Shown here: positions 1-7,374 of the stretch, piece after piece
How positions within the stretch are numbered: the stretch's first letter is position 1
Layout: each line of letters opens with the position of its first letter
Assembly (NCBI RefSeq): GCF_000802155.2
Contig: NZ_JQGJ02000001.1
Span: 620,001 to 684,000, forward strand
Length of the DNA: 64,000 nucleotides
Source of the DNA: Pseudomonas frederiksbergensis
Lineage (GTDB): Bacteria > Pseudomonadota > Gammaproteobacteria > Pseudomonadales > Pseudomonadaceae
Direction of reading: 5' to 3'
Position numbers and translations under genes: made by a program
Notes under the pieces: model-generated
What the model was told of the DNA's origin: nothing
Databases searched by the model: none
Seen by the model: only the letters and a program-made list of their open reading frames with translations

Positions 1-942
1 GGTCTCGGCGATCAGTTTGTCCTTCGAGACTCGGGCGAGATCTTTTTCGATGCGATCGAACTCCTCCGGCACCGCTGCGCGCACGTCGGCCTTCGCCGTT
101 GCCTGGTCAGGAATCACATTGGTCCGATCGCCGGCCTTCAGCACGGTGAAGTTGATGGTGGTTTTCTTCTCCGCGTCGCCGAGCTTGCCCAGTTGCAGGA
201 TCTGGTGCGCCGCTTCCATCGCGGCGTTGCGCCCCAGCTCCGGCGCCACACCGGCGTGGGCCGCCTTGCCCTTGACCTCCACCAGGGCGGTTGCGCTGCC
301 CTTGCGCCACACCACCAAACCGTCCGCCGGACGACCCGGTTCAAGGTTGAGGGTCACGTCATGGGCCTTGGCGGTTTTCTTGATCAGGTCGGTGGCGACG
401 TCCGAGCCGGTTTCTTCGCTGGCGTCGAGCAGGAACGTGATCTGCGCGTAGTTCTTGAAGTCCAGGTTCTTTAGCACTTTCAATGCATAGATCCCGGCGA
501 CGATACCGCCCTTGTCGTCCATCACACCCGGCCCGTAGGCCCGGCCATCCTTGATATGAAAAGGCCGCTCGGCGGCGGAGCCTTCCTTGAACACCGTGTC
601 CATGTGGGCCATCAGCAGGATCTTCGCCTTGCCGGTGCCCTTGAATGTCGCCAGGACATGCTGGGTGCCGTCCGAATTCGGCACTTTCTCGATAGTGGCG
701 CCGAGCTTGTGCAACTCATCAATGGCAATGTCGCCGACCTGGGTCAGCCCCGGCACATAACCGGAACCGGAGTCGATGTTCACCAGCCGTTCCAGCAGTT
801 TCAGGGCCTCGCCCTTGTACTGTTCGGCATGGGTCAAGACTTGCTGATGGGGTTGCGCGAAGGCAGCGGGGGCGAAAGCGCCAAGGGCCAGGCTCAGGCC
901 AAGACTGACGGCGAGACGGGAGCGACGAGCGGTAACGGTCAT
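1..942 (-). CDS. M20 family glutamate carboxypeptidase, periplasmic (C-terminus outside window)
   Basis: Zinc exopeptidase of the M20A/carboxypeptidase G2 group, expected to release C-terminal glutamate from peptides or folate-like substrates in the periplasm. The 314 visible residues start with a signal peptide (RR near residue 6, hydrophobic stretch, AFA cut near 29). Candidate metal and catalytic residues are H113 and D115 (MAHMDTV), D142 (GVMDDKGG), E176/E177 (DASEETGS) and E201. A dimerisation (lid) domain begins near residue 215. The start is the ATG at 942, preceded by AAGGAT. The frame stays open to base 1, so the C-terminal roughly 100 residues are missing. The family call is firm; the substrate is inferred. 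Confidence 0.9.
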   Translation of the reverse strand, partial: MTVTARRSRLAVSLGLSLALGAFAPAAFAQPHQQVLTHAEQYKGEALKLLERLVNIDSGSGYVPGLTQVGDIAIDELHKLGATIEKVPNSDGTQHVLATFKGTGKAKILLMAHMDTVFKEGSAAERPFHIKDGRAYGPGVMDDKGGIVAGIYALKVLKNLDFKNYAQITFLLDASEETGSDVATDLIKKTAKAHDVTLNLEPGRPADGLVVWRKGSATALVEVKGKAAHAGVAPELGRNAAMEAAHQILQLGKLGDAEKKTTINFTVLKAGDRTNVIPDQATAKADVRAAVPEEFDRIEKDLARVSKDKLIAET

Positions 943-1016
943 GATTTCATCCTTGTTTCGTCGGGAAATACTCTAGAGAGACCAAGGGGCACCCTACCCG
1001 ACAATACGCCAAGGCT

Positions 1017-2093
1017 CTAGACCGTCGACGCCTCCAACTTTGGCAGATGTCGCTGACAGACAACTCGGTTGCGCCCACTGGACTTGGCTTCATAAAGCAG
1101 TTGATCGGCGTCATTGAACCATGCCGTCGCATCGCCATAAGCCGGGTTGAAGGCTGCCAGGCCGATGCTCAGGCTCACTTTCAACGCCGGGTCCTGCTCG
1201 TAGGCCAACGTGGCGAAGCGCTCGCGCAAGCCGTCCATGGCCTGCACCGCCTTGTGCAGGGTCAGGTCCGGCAGGATCACGCAAAACTCGTCGCCACCGT
1301 AGCGCCCGACAATGTCGGCAGCCCGCAGATTCTGCCTGAGCAGCTTGCCGAGCTGGCGCAGTACCACGTCACCGGCGCCGTGGCCGTAGGTGTCGTTGAT
1401 GGCTTTGAAATGGTCGATGTCGATCAGCGCGATCGCGCCCAGGGCCTCGTCTGGTGGATGGCGCAGGCAGCGCTGGAATTCTTCATTGAGTCGATCTTTC
1501 CAGGCGCCATGGTTGAGCAGTCCGGTAAGGCTGTCGGTACGGCTCAGCGCCAGCAACTCACGCTTCTGCCGGCCCAGGGTGTAGGCCTGGCGAAAGCAGA
1601 TCCAACCCAGCGCCAGCGGATAAAGGCACAGCAGCGGCAGACAGGCATAGAGCTGCGTCGGGCTGGTCATGGGCACGCTGGTCAAGGGGAAGACCACGCT
1701 CCCCAATGCAATGCCAGCCACTTGGGCCAGCGCGCCGGCCAGCAGGAAACGCAGGCCGCCAATCGCGACGTTGTTCATCGACATCATCGCCAACGTGACG
1801 GCCGTAGGCAGCGGATTGAACTGCATCGCCGCGACCCAGAATCCGCCGAGCAACGCGTCGATCAACAGGTTGCGGTGTTCAGCGTGGTACGGCACCGCCG
1901 AACGACGGGCCCATTGATAAGAGAGGTGTGGCCAGAGCAGGCCATTGAACAGCAACAAGCCCCAGACCCAGGGCGCCGGGTCAAGGGGATAGACGGCGGC
2001 ACTGACCAGCAGCAACCCCAACGCCAGGCCCAGGATGCGCGATGTGTATAGCCTCCTGGCCAGCGAGAGTCCCTTTTTTCCGGTTTTTTGCAT
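1017..2093 (-). CDS. MASE2-GGDEF membrane diguanylate cyclase
   Basis: Makes c-di-GMP from two GTP. The 358 residues hold an N-terminal membrane region of MASE2 type (hydrophobic segments about 19-35, 42-58, 76-92, 95-165), then a GGDEF domain at about 185-345. The active site is intact (DIDHFK 225-230, GGDEF 266-270), and an inhibitory I-site RxxD is present (RAAD 257-260), so product feedback is expected. The layout matches AdrA/DgcC-type cyclases. The start has GAGG five bases upstream. It is the only c-di-GMP gene here and lies about 10.6 kb from the exopolysaccharide operon, whose promoter has a FleQ-like box. A functional link is possible but not shown. Confidence 0.92.
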   Translation of the reverse strand: MQKTGKKGLSLARRLYTSRILGLALGLLLVSAAVYPLDPAPWVWGLLLFNGLLWPHLSYQWARRSAVPYHAEHRNLLIDALLGGFWVAAMQFNPLPTAVTLAMMSMNNVAIGGLRFLLAGALAQVAGIALGSVVFPLTSVPMTSPTQLYACLPLLCLYPLALGWICFRQAYTLGRQKRELLALSRTDSLTGLLNHGAWKDRLNEEFQRCLRHPPDEALGAIALIDIDHFKAINDTYGHGAGDVVLRQLGKLLRQNLRAADIVGRYGGDEFCVILPDLTLHKAVQAMDGLRERFATLAYEQDPALKVSLSIGLAAFNPAYGDATAWFNDADQLLYEAKSSGRNRVVCQRHLPKLEASTV

Positions 2094-2391
2094 AGAGGCC
2101 TCTGCACCGCAGGTCTCCCGAGTTCCCGGGATGGGGTGACTGCAGTCTATCAGGGTGCAGTCAAATAGCCATTACTCACTGGAGGGGTATTTCTTGTGCA
2201 AGGCGAAGCGGTCCTTGGCGGATCTTGGCTATACATGAGATGGAGAACCTGCTGTCCGACACAACGCGTATCAAAGCAAATGCACACCTGTCGTCGCGAT
2301 ATCCCAAGGTTTCAGCTTCACTTACGTAACACCTGATCCGTCGGCTCGACCCGCGGGTCAACAATCCTACGTAACCCATGGGGGCCAAGAC
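2094..2391. other. Intergenic region between divergent cyclase and hydrolase genes
   Basis: No coding signal is seen in these roughly 300 bases. They must hold promoters for both flanking genes. The octamer TACGTAAC occurs twice in direct orientation, at 2323-2330 and 2368-2375, 45 bases apart, close upstream of the hydrolase start. The first copy sits in a near-perfect TTACGTAA palindrome. I know no regulator for this site. Confidence 0.45.
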
Positions 2392-3321
2392 ATGCTGGTG
2401 TTGTGGGTAGTGCTCGCCGTGTTCATCGCCTGGAGCTGGTTGACGTATCCAGGCATCGGCCACGTGCTGTATGACTTGGGCATGGCTCTGGAGGCGCGCC
2501 TGTATCGGCTGCACAAAATCACCGTGCCCATCAGCGAAATGACCGTGTCCACCTGGCAAGGCGGGCCCTATGAAGCATCCGGCAGCATCCTGATGCTGCA
2601 CGGCTACAGCGCCGACAAGAACCTGTGGCTGCGCTTCGCCCGACCTTTCGTCAACCGCTACCGGGTGATCATCCCGGACTTGGCCGGCCATGGCGAAACC
2701 GGCTTCAAGGCTGGTGGCGGCTACGACATCCCGACCCAGGCCCGGCGCGTGGTCGAATTGCTCGATGCCTGCGGCCTGGACAAGGTCCATGTGATCGGCA
2801 ACTCCATGGGCGGCTACCTCGCGGCGTGGCTGGCGGCGACTGCGCCTGAACGGGTGCTGACCCTGGCGCTGATCGACCCGGCCGGCGTCACGGCCCCCGA
2901 GCCCAGCGACATGGAACGTCACTTGGCCGCCGGCCACAACCCGTTCCTGGTTCATTCACGGGATGATTTCGCGCCGTTCTACGCCATGACCATGGCTTCC
3001 CCGCCCTGGCTGCCCAGCGTCGTACTCGCCGCACTGGCCCAACGCTACGAGCAGCGCCGGGAGGAATTGGCGGAGATCTTCGTCGACTTGCGCGCCAGCC
3101 CGCCGATGGAGCCTCGCCTGGGGGATATCCGGGCGCCGTCGTTGTTGCTCTGGGGGCGCAAGGATCGGCTGATCGACGTCAGCAGCGTGCCGGTCTGGAG
3201 CAAGGGCATCGCCGACCTGCGCGTGGAAATCTGGGACGGGGTCGGCCACATGCCGATGGTTGAAAAACCCGGCAAGACCGCGGCGCTGTATCGGGACTTC
3301 CTCGAGGGTTTGGGACAGTAA
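2392..3321 (+). CDS. Membrane-anchored alpha/beta hydrolase
   Basis: A 309-residue alpha/beta fold hydrolase, probably an esterase or lipase. An N-terminal hydrophobic helix (about 2-18) should anchor it to the inner membrane. The catalytic triad reads as S138 in GNSMGG, D258 in WGRKDRL and H286 in GVGHMP, with the oxyanion HG at 70-71. The substrate cannot be told from sequence. It is monocistronic as far as visible. A start at 2392 includes the anchor and follows GGGGGCC. Confidence 0.85.
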   Translation: MLVLWVVLAVFIAWSWLTYPGIGHVLYDLGMALEARLYRLHKITVPISEMTVSTWQGGPYEASGSILMLHGYSADKNLWLRFARPFVNRYRVIIPDLAGHGETGFKAGGGYDIPTQARRVVELLDACGLDKVHVIGNSMGGYLAAWLAATAPERVLTLALIDPAGVTAPEPSDMERHLAAGHNPFLVHSRDDFAPFYAMTMASPPWLPSVVLAALAQRYEQRREELAEIFVDLRASPPMEPRLGDIRAPSLLLWGRKDRLIDVSSVPVWSKGIADLRVEIWDGVGHMPMVEKPGKTAALYRDFLEGLGQ

Positions 3322-3459
3322 GCAAGGTGCAGCCCGGGAGGGAGCCTGCCGATCAGTCCCTGGGAGAATGAAGTCCTGAAGATTCTTCGTTTGCCGGCAT
3401 TGGCGAAGGCTGCGATCTTTCGTTCAACTTTCCCACAGCCCTCGCCAGGAATTCTCACG

Positions 3460-4854
3460 ATGAGCTTCGTCAGCCCCGACTTGATCCGCCAACGCTTTTC
3501 CAGGGCGATGTCCGACATGTACCGCGACGAGGTGCCGCTGTATGGCGCATTGATGAGCCTGGTTGAGCAAACCAACGCCCAGGTCCTGGCCAACGACCCA
3601 TCGCTGGCCGAGCATCTGCGCAGCACCGGTGAACTCCAGCGCCTGGACATGGAGCGCCATGGCGCGATCCGCGTCGGGACCGCCACCGAACTGGCGATGC
3701 TGGGCCGACTGTTTGCGGTGATGGGCATGCAACCGGTGGGCTATTACGACCTGACACCAGCCGGGGTCCCGGTGCATTCGACGGCTTTTCGCGCCGTGCA
3801 TGAAACGTCGCTGCAGATAAGCCCGTTCCGGGTATTTACCTCGCTGCTGCGCCTGGAGCTGATCGAAAACAGCGAACTGCGGACCTTTGCCGAGGCGGTG
3901 CTGGCCAAGCGTCAGATCTTTACCCCGGGCGCTCTCGAACTGATTGAACTGGCCGAACGCCAGGGCGGCCTGACGCAATCCCAGGCTGACGAGTTTGTAT
4001 TGCAAGCGCTGGAAACCTTTCGCTGGCACCACAGCGCCACCGTCACCGCCGAGCAATATCGACAACTGAGCGCCCAGCATCGCCTGATCGCCGACGTGGT
4101 GGCGTTCAAGGGGCCGCACATCAACCACCTGACGCCGCGTACCCTGGACATCGATATCGTGCAGGCCCAGATGCCGGTGCATGGCATCACACCCAAAGCG
4201 GTGGTCGAGGGCCCGCCTCGTCGCCAGTGCCCTATCCTGCTGCGCCAGACCAGTTTCAAGGCGCTCGACGAGCCCGTCGCGTTCACTGACCAACCCCAAT
4301 CCCAGGGCAGCCACAGCGCCCGCTTCGGGGAAATCGAACAACGAGGCGCGGCCCTCACGCCAAAAGGACGGGCCCTCTACGATCAGTTGCTGAACGCAGC
4401 GCGCGATGCCCTGGGCGAATTTCCCAACGAAGCCAATGCCGAACGCTACAACGCGTTGATGGCCGAGCACTTTGCCCAGTTCCCGGATGACCACGAAGCG
4501 CTGCGCCGGCAAGCGCTGGCCTACTTCCGCTATTTCGTGACACCGGCGGGGCTTGCCGCCAAAGGCACGCTGGAACAGCCGATCTCGCTGGAACGCCTGC
4601 TGGAACAGCGCTATTTGCGCGCCGAACCGCTGGTCTACGAAGATTTCCTGCCGGTCAGCGCCGCCGGGATATTCCAGTCGAACCTGGGCGATGCCGCCCA
4701 GAGCCACTATGCCGGGCAATCCAATCGACAGGCATTCGAAGCAGCGCTGGAACGGCCGACCATCGATGAACTGGCGCTGTACGCCGAGACGCAAAAGCGC
4801 TCCATCGACGAATGCCTGTCGGCATTGGACGCTCGGAAAATAGCCCAAGAATAG
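3460..4854 (+). CDS. hglS: 2-oxoadipate dioxygenase/decarboxylase (HglS/YdcJ, DUF1338)
   Basis: Non-haem iron enzyme that converts 2-oxoadipate to D-2-hydroxyglutarate in the D-lysine/aminoadipate route of pseudomonads. The 464-residue protein spans the whole DUF1338 family. The metal and substrate residues described for the P. putida enzyme (H70, R74, H226, E294, as I recall them) fall here at H67, R71, H223 and E291, a constant shift of three, so the active site looks intact. The start is the ATG at 3460 with AGGA eight bases upstream; the frame stays open 69 bases further upstream to a TTG, which I reject. It appears monocistronic. Confidence 0.9.
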   Translation: MSFVSPDLIRQRFSRAMSDMYRDEVPLYGALMSLVEQTNAQVLANDPSLAEHLRSTGELQRLDMERHGAIRVGTATELAMLGRLFAVMGMQPVGYYDLTPAGVPVHSTAFRAVHETSLQISPFRVFTSLLRLELIENSELRTFAEAVLAKRQIFTPGALELIELAERQGGLTQSQADEFVLQALETFRWHHSATVTAEQYRQLSAQHRLIADVVAFKGPHINHLTPRTLDIDIVQAQMPVHGITPKAVVEGPPRRQCPILLRQTSFKALDEPVAFTDQPQSQGSHSARFGEIEQRGAALTPKGRALYDQLLNAARDALGEFPNEANAERYNALMAEHFAQFPDDHEALRRQALAYFRYFVTPAGLAAKGTLEQPISLERLLEQRYLRAEPLVYEDFLPVSAAGIFQSNLGDAAQSHYAGQSNRQAFEAALERPTIDELALYAETQKRSIDECLSALDARKIAQE

Positions 4855-5049
4855 AAAAGCAATAAGTTGCGCGCCAACACCTGACTATCCTCTGCGGCAT
4901 GGCCGTTTCGCCGATGGCAGACGGCATCTGCTGCGTGCGCAATCGACAGTGGAGGGCGATGCAGCCTTCTGCGTGAGTTTCGCGGCACCGGCGCCATGCT
5001 CCGCAGAGAAAGAATCCCAACAGATTGATTTATCTACGTTTTTTATAAA

Positions 5050-5065
5050 TGGCATGGCTCTTGAT
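5050..5065 (+). promoter_or_regulatory. Candidate sigma-54 promoter for hcp
   Basis: TGGCATG-GCTC-TTGAT matches the TGGCAYR-N4-TTGCW consensus with one departure (GA instead of GC at -12). An AT-rich tract lies just upstream. Transcription would start near 5077, leaving about 50 bases of leader before the ribosome binding site at 5117. Sigma-54 control is known for some orphan hcp genes. The weakened -12 element makes this tentative. Confidence 0.5.
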
Positions 5066-5128
5066 ATCGGTCAGCCGCCTCGGACGATTCACGTCCCGGG
5101 CGTCCAGCTATCCAGCAAGGAGCATCCA

Positions 5129-5647
5129 TTGGCTACCCCCGCTTACATGTCCATCGAAGGCACCAAACAAGGTCTGATCACCGCAGGCGCGTTCACCGCT
5201 GACTCGGTAGGCAACACCTATCAGGAAGGTCATGAAGACCAGGTCATGGTGCAGGGCTTCCAGCACCAGGTGACGATTCCCCGCGATCCCCAGTCCGGCC
5301 AGCCAACTGGCCAGCGCATACACAAACCCTTGGTCATCACCAAGGTATTCGATAAAGCCTCGCCGTTGCTCCAGGCAGCCCTGACCAGTGGCGAACGCCT
5401 GACGAAGGTTGAGATCCAGTGGTATCGCACTTCGGCTGCGGGCACCCAGGAGCACTACTACACCACCACCCTGGAAGACGCGATCATCGTCGATATGAAG
5501 GATTACATGCTCAACTGCCAGGACCCTGGCAACAGCCATTTCACTCATCTGGAGGACGTGCACTTCACCTACCGCAAGATCACCTGGACCCACGAAGTGA
5601 GCGGTACCTCGGGCTCCGATGACTGGCGTACGCCGGTCGCAGGCTAA
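5129..5647 (+). CDS. hcp: Type VI secretion tube protein Hcp (orphan), TTG start
   Basis: Hcp1-family protein that forms the hexameric inner tube of type VI secretion and chaperones effectors. The 172-residue length is exactly that of Pseudomonas Hcp1. The start is a TTG, chosen because AAGGAG (5117-5122) sits six bases upstream and the family N-terminus is M-ATPAYMSIEG. The frame stays open to 4949 but no homology begins there. No other T6SS gene is nearby, so it must serve a cluster elsewhere. A sigma-54-like promoter precedes it and a long hairpin follows it. Confidence 0.93.
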   Translation: MATPAYMSIEGTKQGLITAGAFTADSVGNTYQEGHEDQVMVQGFQHQVTIPRDPQSGQPTGQRIHKPLVITKVFDKASPLLQAALTSGERLTKVEIQWYRTSAAGTQEHYYTTTLEDAIIVDMKDYMLNCQDPGNSHFTHLEDVHFTYRKITWTHEVSGTSGSDDWRTPVAG

Positions 5648-5658
5648 CCCTCGCGGGT

Positions 5659-5721
5659 GTTCGCCCAGTGCGACGGCCTCGGCATTCCATGCACTGGTAA
5701 AGAGCCTGACACTGGGCGAAC
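5659..5721 (+). terminator. Long hairpin after hcp
   Basis: GTTCGCCCAGTG at 5659-5670 pairs perfectly with CACTGGGCGAAC at 5710-5721, giving a 12-bp stem with a 39-base loop. It begins 11 bases after the hcp stop and probably ends or stabilises the transcript. There is no long T run, so intrinsic termination is not certain. Confidence 0.55.
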
Positions 5722-5789
5722 GCCAACAATGATAGTGGAGCTTGCACGGGATGTCCGTGAGCCCCGCATAAATTATTCTTCACGTCGCA

Positions 5790-5969
5790 TCAGCGGTCTT
5801 GTTTTTGCCTGGCGGTTTTCTGCGCATCGGTTTCCTGCGCATCAGGGTTGCCCTGCTGCTCACGCTTGGCCGGGTCATTGGGCCGCAATGCGTCGTTGTC
5901 ACGCTCCACCTCGCCGGGCAGCGCCGGGTCGTCGGGGTTTTCCTGCGTTTGATCGGGGCTGGGCTTCAT
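5790..5969 (-). CDS. Small disordered hydrophilic protein, 59 aa
   Basis: A 59-residue protein rich in D, E, Q, N, K and P, with no hydrophobic core and so probably disordered. The ATG at 5969 is preceded by AAGGAG seven bases away, a strong signal that it is translated. It follows the 80-residue gene by 29 bases on the same strand. I do not recognise a family; short proteins of this composition are common and uncharacterised in fluorescent pseudomonads. Confidence 0.6.
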   Translation of the reverse strand: MKPSPDQTQENPDDPALPGEVERDNDALRPNDPAKREQQGNPDAQETDAQKTARQKQDR

Positions 5970-5998
5970 CGCAAACTCCTTGGTTGGCTTGACGGGCA

Positions 5999-6241
5999 TC
6001 ACGCGTCGGGGTCCGCCACTTCTTCTGCGACGTTGGCATCCGGCGAGCGCTGGTGAAGCTCCTCGGCCTGGGTCTTCAATTCTTGCCACCGGTCCAGGTC
6101 AATCTCTCCCAGGCCGAACAGGTCGTCGGCCAGCCGCATCAGCTCGGTGAAATGAGCATCGGGCGATTCCTGCCAATAGGCCTTGTCGTCGAACAGCCGC
6201 TGCCAGTCGGCCAGCGACGGTGGTTTGATGTCATCGCTCAT
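5999..6241 (-). CDS. Small conserved-looking acidic protein, 80 aa
   Basis: An 80-residue, mainly helical acidic protein beginning MSDDIKPPSLADWQRLFDD. The ATG at 6241 has GGGAG six bases upstream. The frame stays open far upstream (to 6691) but that part is antisense to the lipocalin gene and is not credible. It is followed by the 59-residue gene, likely on the same transcript. No function is recognised. Confidence 0.65.
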   Translation of the reverse strand: MSDDIKPPSLADWQRLFDDKAYWQESPDAHFTELMRLADDLFGLGEIDLDRWQELKTQAEELHQRSPDANVAEEVADPDA

Positions 6242-6303
6242 GACGGACTCCCGCGAGGCATTCATAGGTATGAGGGGCGACGCACGCGGGGAGTTCCGAC
6301 GAA

Positions 6304-7374
6304 TCAATACCCGGTCATTTCCAGATAGCCATTGCCGCCATGGCTGCCGCTCAGTTGCACCGGCCCTTCCCAATACGGGATGCGCAGGTTCATCCAGGCA
6401 TCGGGATTGACGGCCCGCGTGGTGACATCGAGTTGCCTGGCGGGAATCTTGATGGACCAGCGCACCGGCATCGATCGTCCGGCTACCTCGGCGGTGTCCA
6501 GCGGCGTGAGGCTGATTGCGCTGGCGTCCAGTGTCCTCGCCTGCCCCCGGGCATCGATCCAGGTGCCCGTGAGGTAAGGCTCGCCGTCCTTGTGGCGCAT
6601 GCGATAAAGCATGACGTGATCGCCGTTTTCCAAGTGCAAGGAAAACCAATCCCAACCGGTCTGGTTTTCCGTCAGGGGCTGGCTGCTCCATTCACGGTCG
6701 AGCCAGGCCGGGCCGCTGACTTGATAGCGCCGGCCATCGATTTCAAGGGCACCAGCCGCCTGGAAAAACGGTTGGCTGTAGTAGTACGAGGCCTGGCCTT
6801 GTTCGGATTTCTGACTGAAACCCTGATCCCCTTGCAGCACCAACGGCCGGGTCGAAGTCAGCCGCAAGTCGTAGCTGAAGTGTGGCCCGCGCGCCTTCAA
6901 CTGCATGTCCGCGAGCGGGTCCGGGCCAACGGCTTGAGTGCCGAAGCGCCAATCGTCGATCCAGGCATCGAAGGGCGTGGTGCGCACGCCGGCCTGCCCG
7001 ACTCCGCCCCGGGCGTAGCGCTCGGCGGCATGATGGACGGTGGCGGACGTGACGGCGGCGTGGCCGAGCCAGATCGTCTGGTTGCGCCAACCGCTGGCCT
7101 GGGGCGCGGCATCCAGGGCGCTGCGGAACAGCGTCCATTGCACGCCGAAATCCCGGCCCTCGGCGTCCTTGAGATTGGCAGTGACGTACCACCACTCGAT
7201 GCGGAAGCCTTCGTGGGCACCGTGATCGGCTGGAAAGCTGAACACGCGCCCGGGCACCACCGGCGTGAACGCGACAGCCTCGGTGCCCAGGCCGGCAAAG
7301 CCCTTGTCCGGTGGCGATGCGTTGTCACAGCCGCCGAGCAGCGCCAGCAGCATCAGGCCAACTCTAATCTTCAT
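6304..7374 (-). CDS. AttH-like secreted lipocalin lipoprotein
   Basis: A 356-residue lipoprotein (lipobox LLGGC, Cys at 16) with a double lipocalin-like fold of the AttH/CrtC N-terminal (hydroxyneurosporene synthase-like) family. Family markers are the early EWWYVTANL segment and the WLDREWSSQPL segment near the middle. It is the last gene of an operon with an FtsX-type permease (11-base overlap) and a LolD-like ATPase, the AttEFGH arrangement. It is expected to receive or carry a hydrophobic ligand handled by the transporter at the outer face of the membrane. The ligand is unknown. Confidence 0.8.
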   Translation of the reverse strand: MKIRVGLMLLALLGGCDNASPPDKGFAGLGTEAVAFTPVVPGRVFSFPADHGAHEGFRIEWWYVTANLKDAEGRDFGVQWTLFRSALDAAPQASGWRNQTIWLGHAAVTSATVHHAAERYARGGVGQAGVRTTPFDAWIDDWRFGTQAVGPDPLADMQLKARGPHFSYDLRLTSTRPLVLQGDQGFSQKSEQGQASYYYSQPFFQAAGALEIDGRRYQVSGPAWLDREWSSQPLTENQTGWDWFSLHLENGDHVMLYRMRHKDGEPYLTGTWIDARGQARTLDASAISLTPLDTAEVAGRSMPVRWSIKIPARQLDVTTRAVNPDAWMNLRIPYWEGPVQLSGSHGGNGYLEMTGY

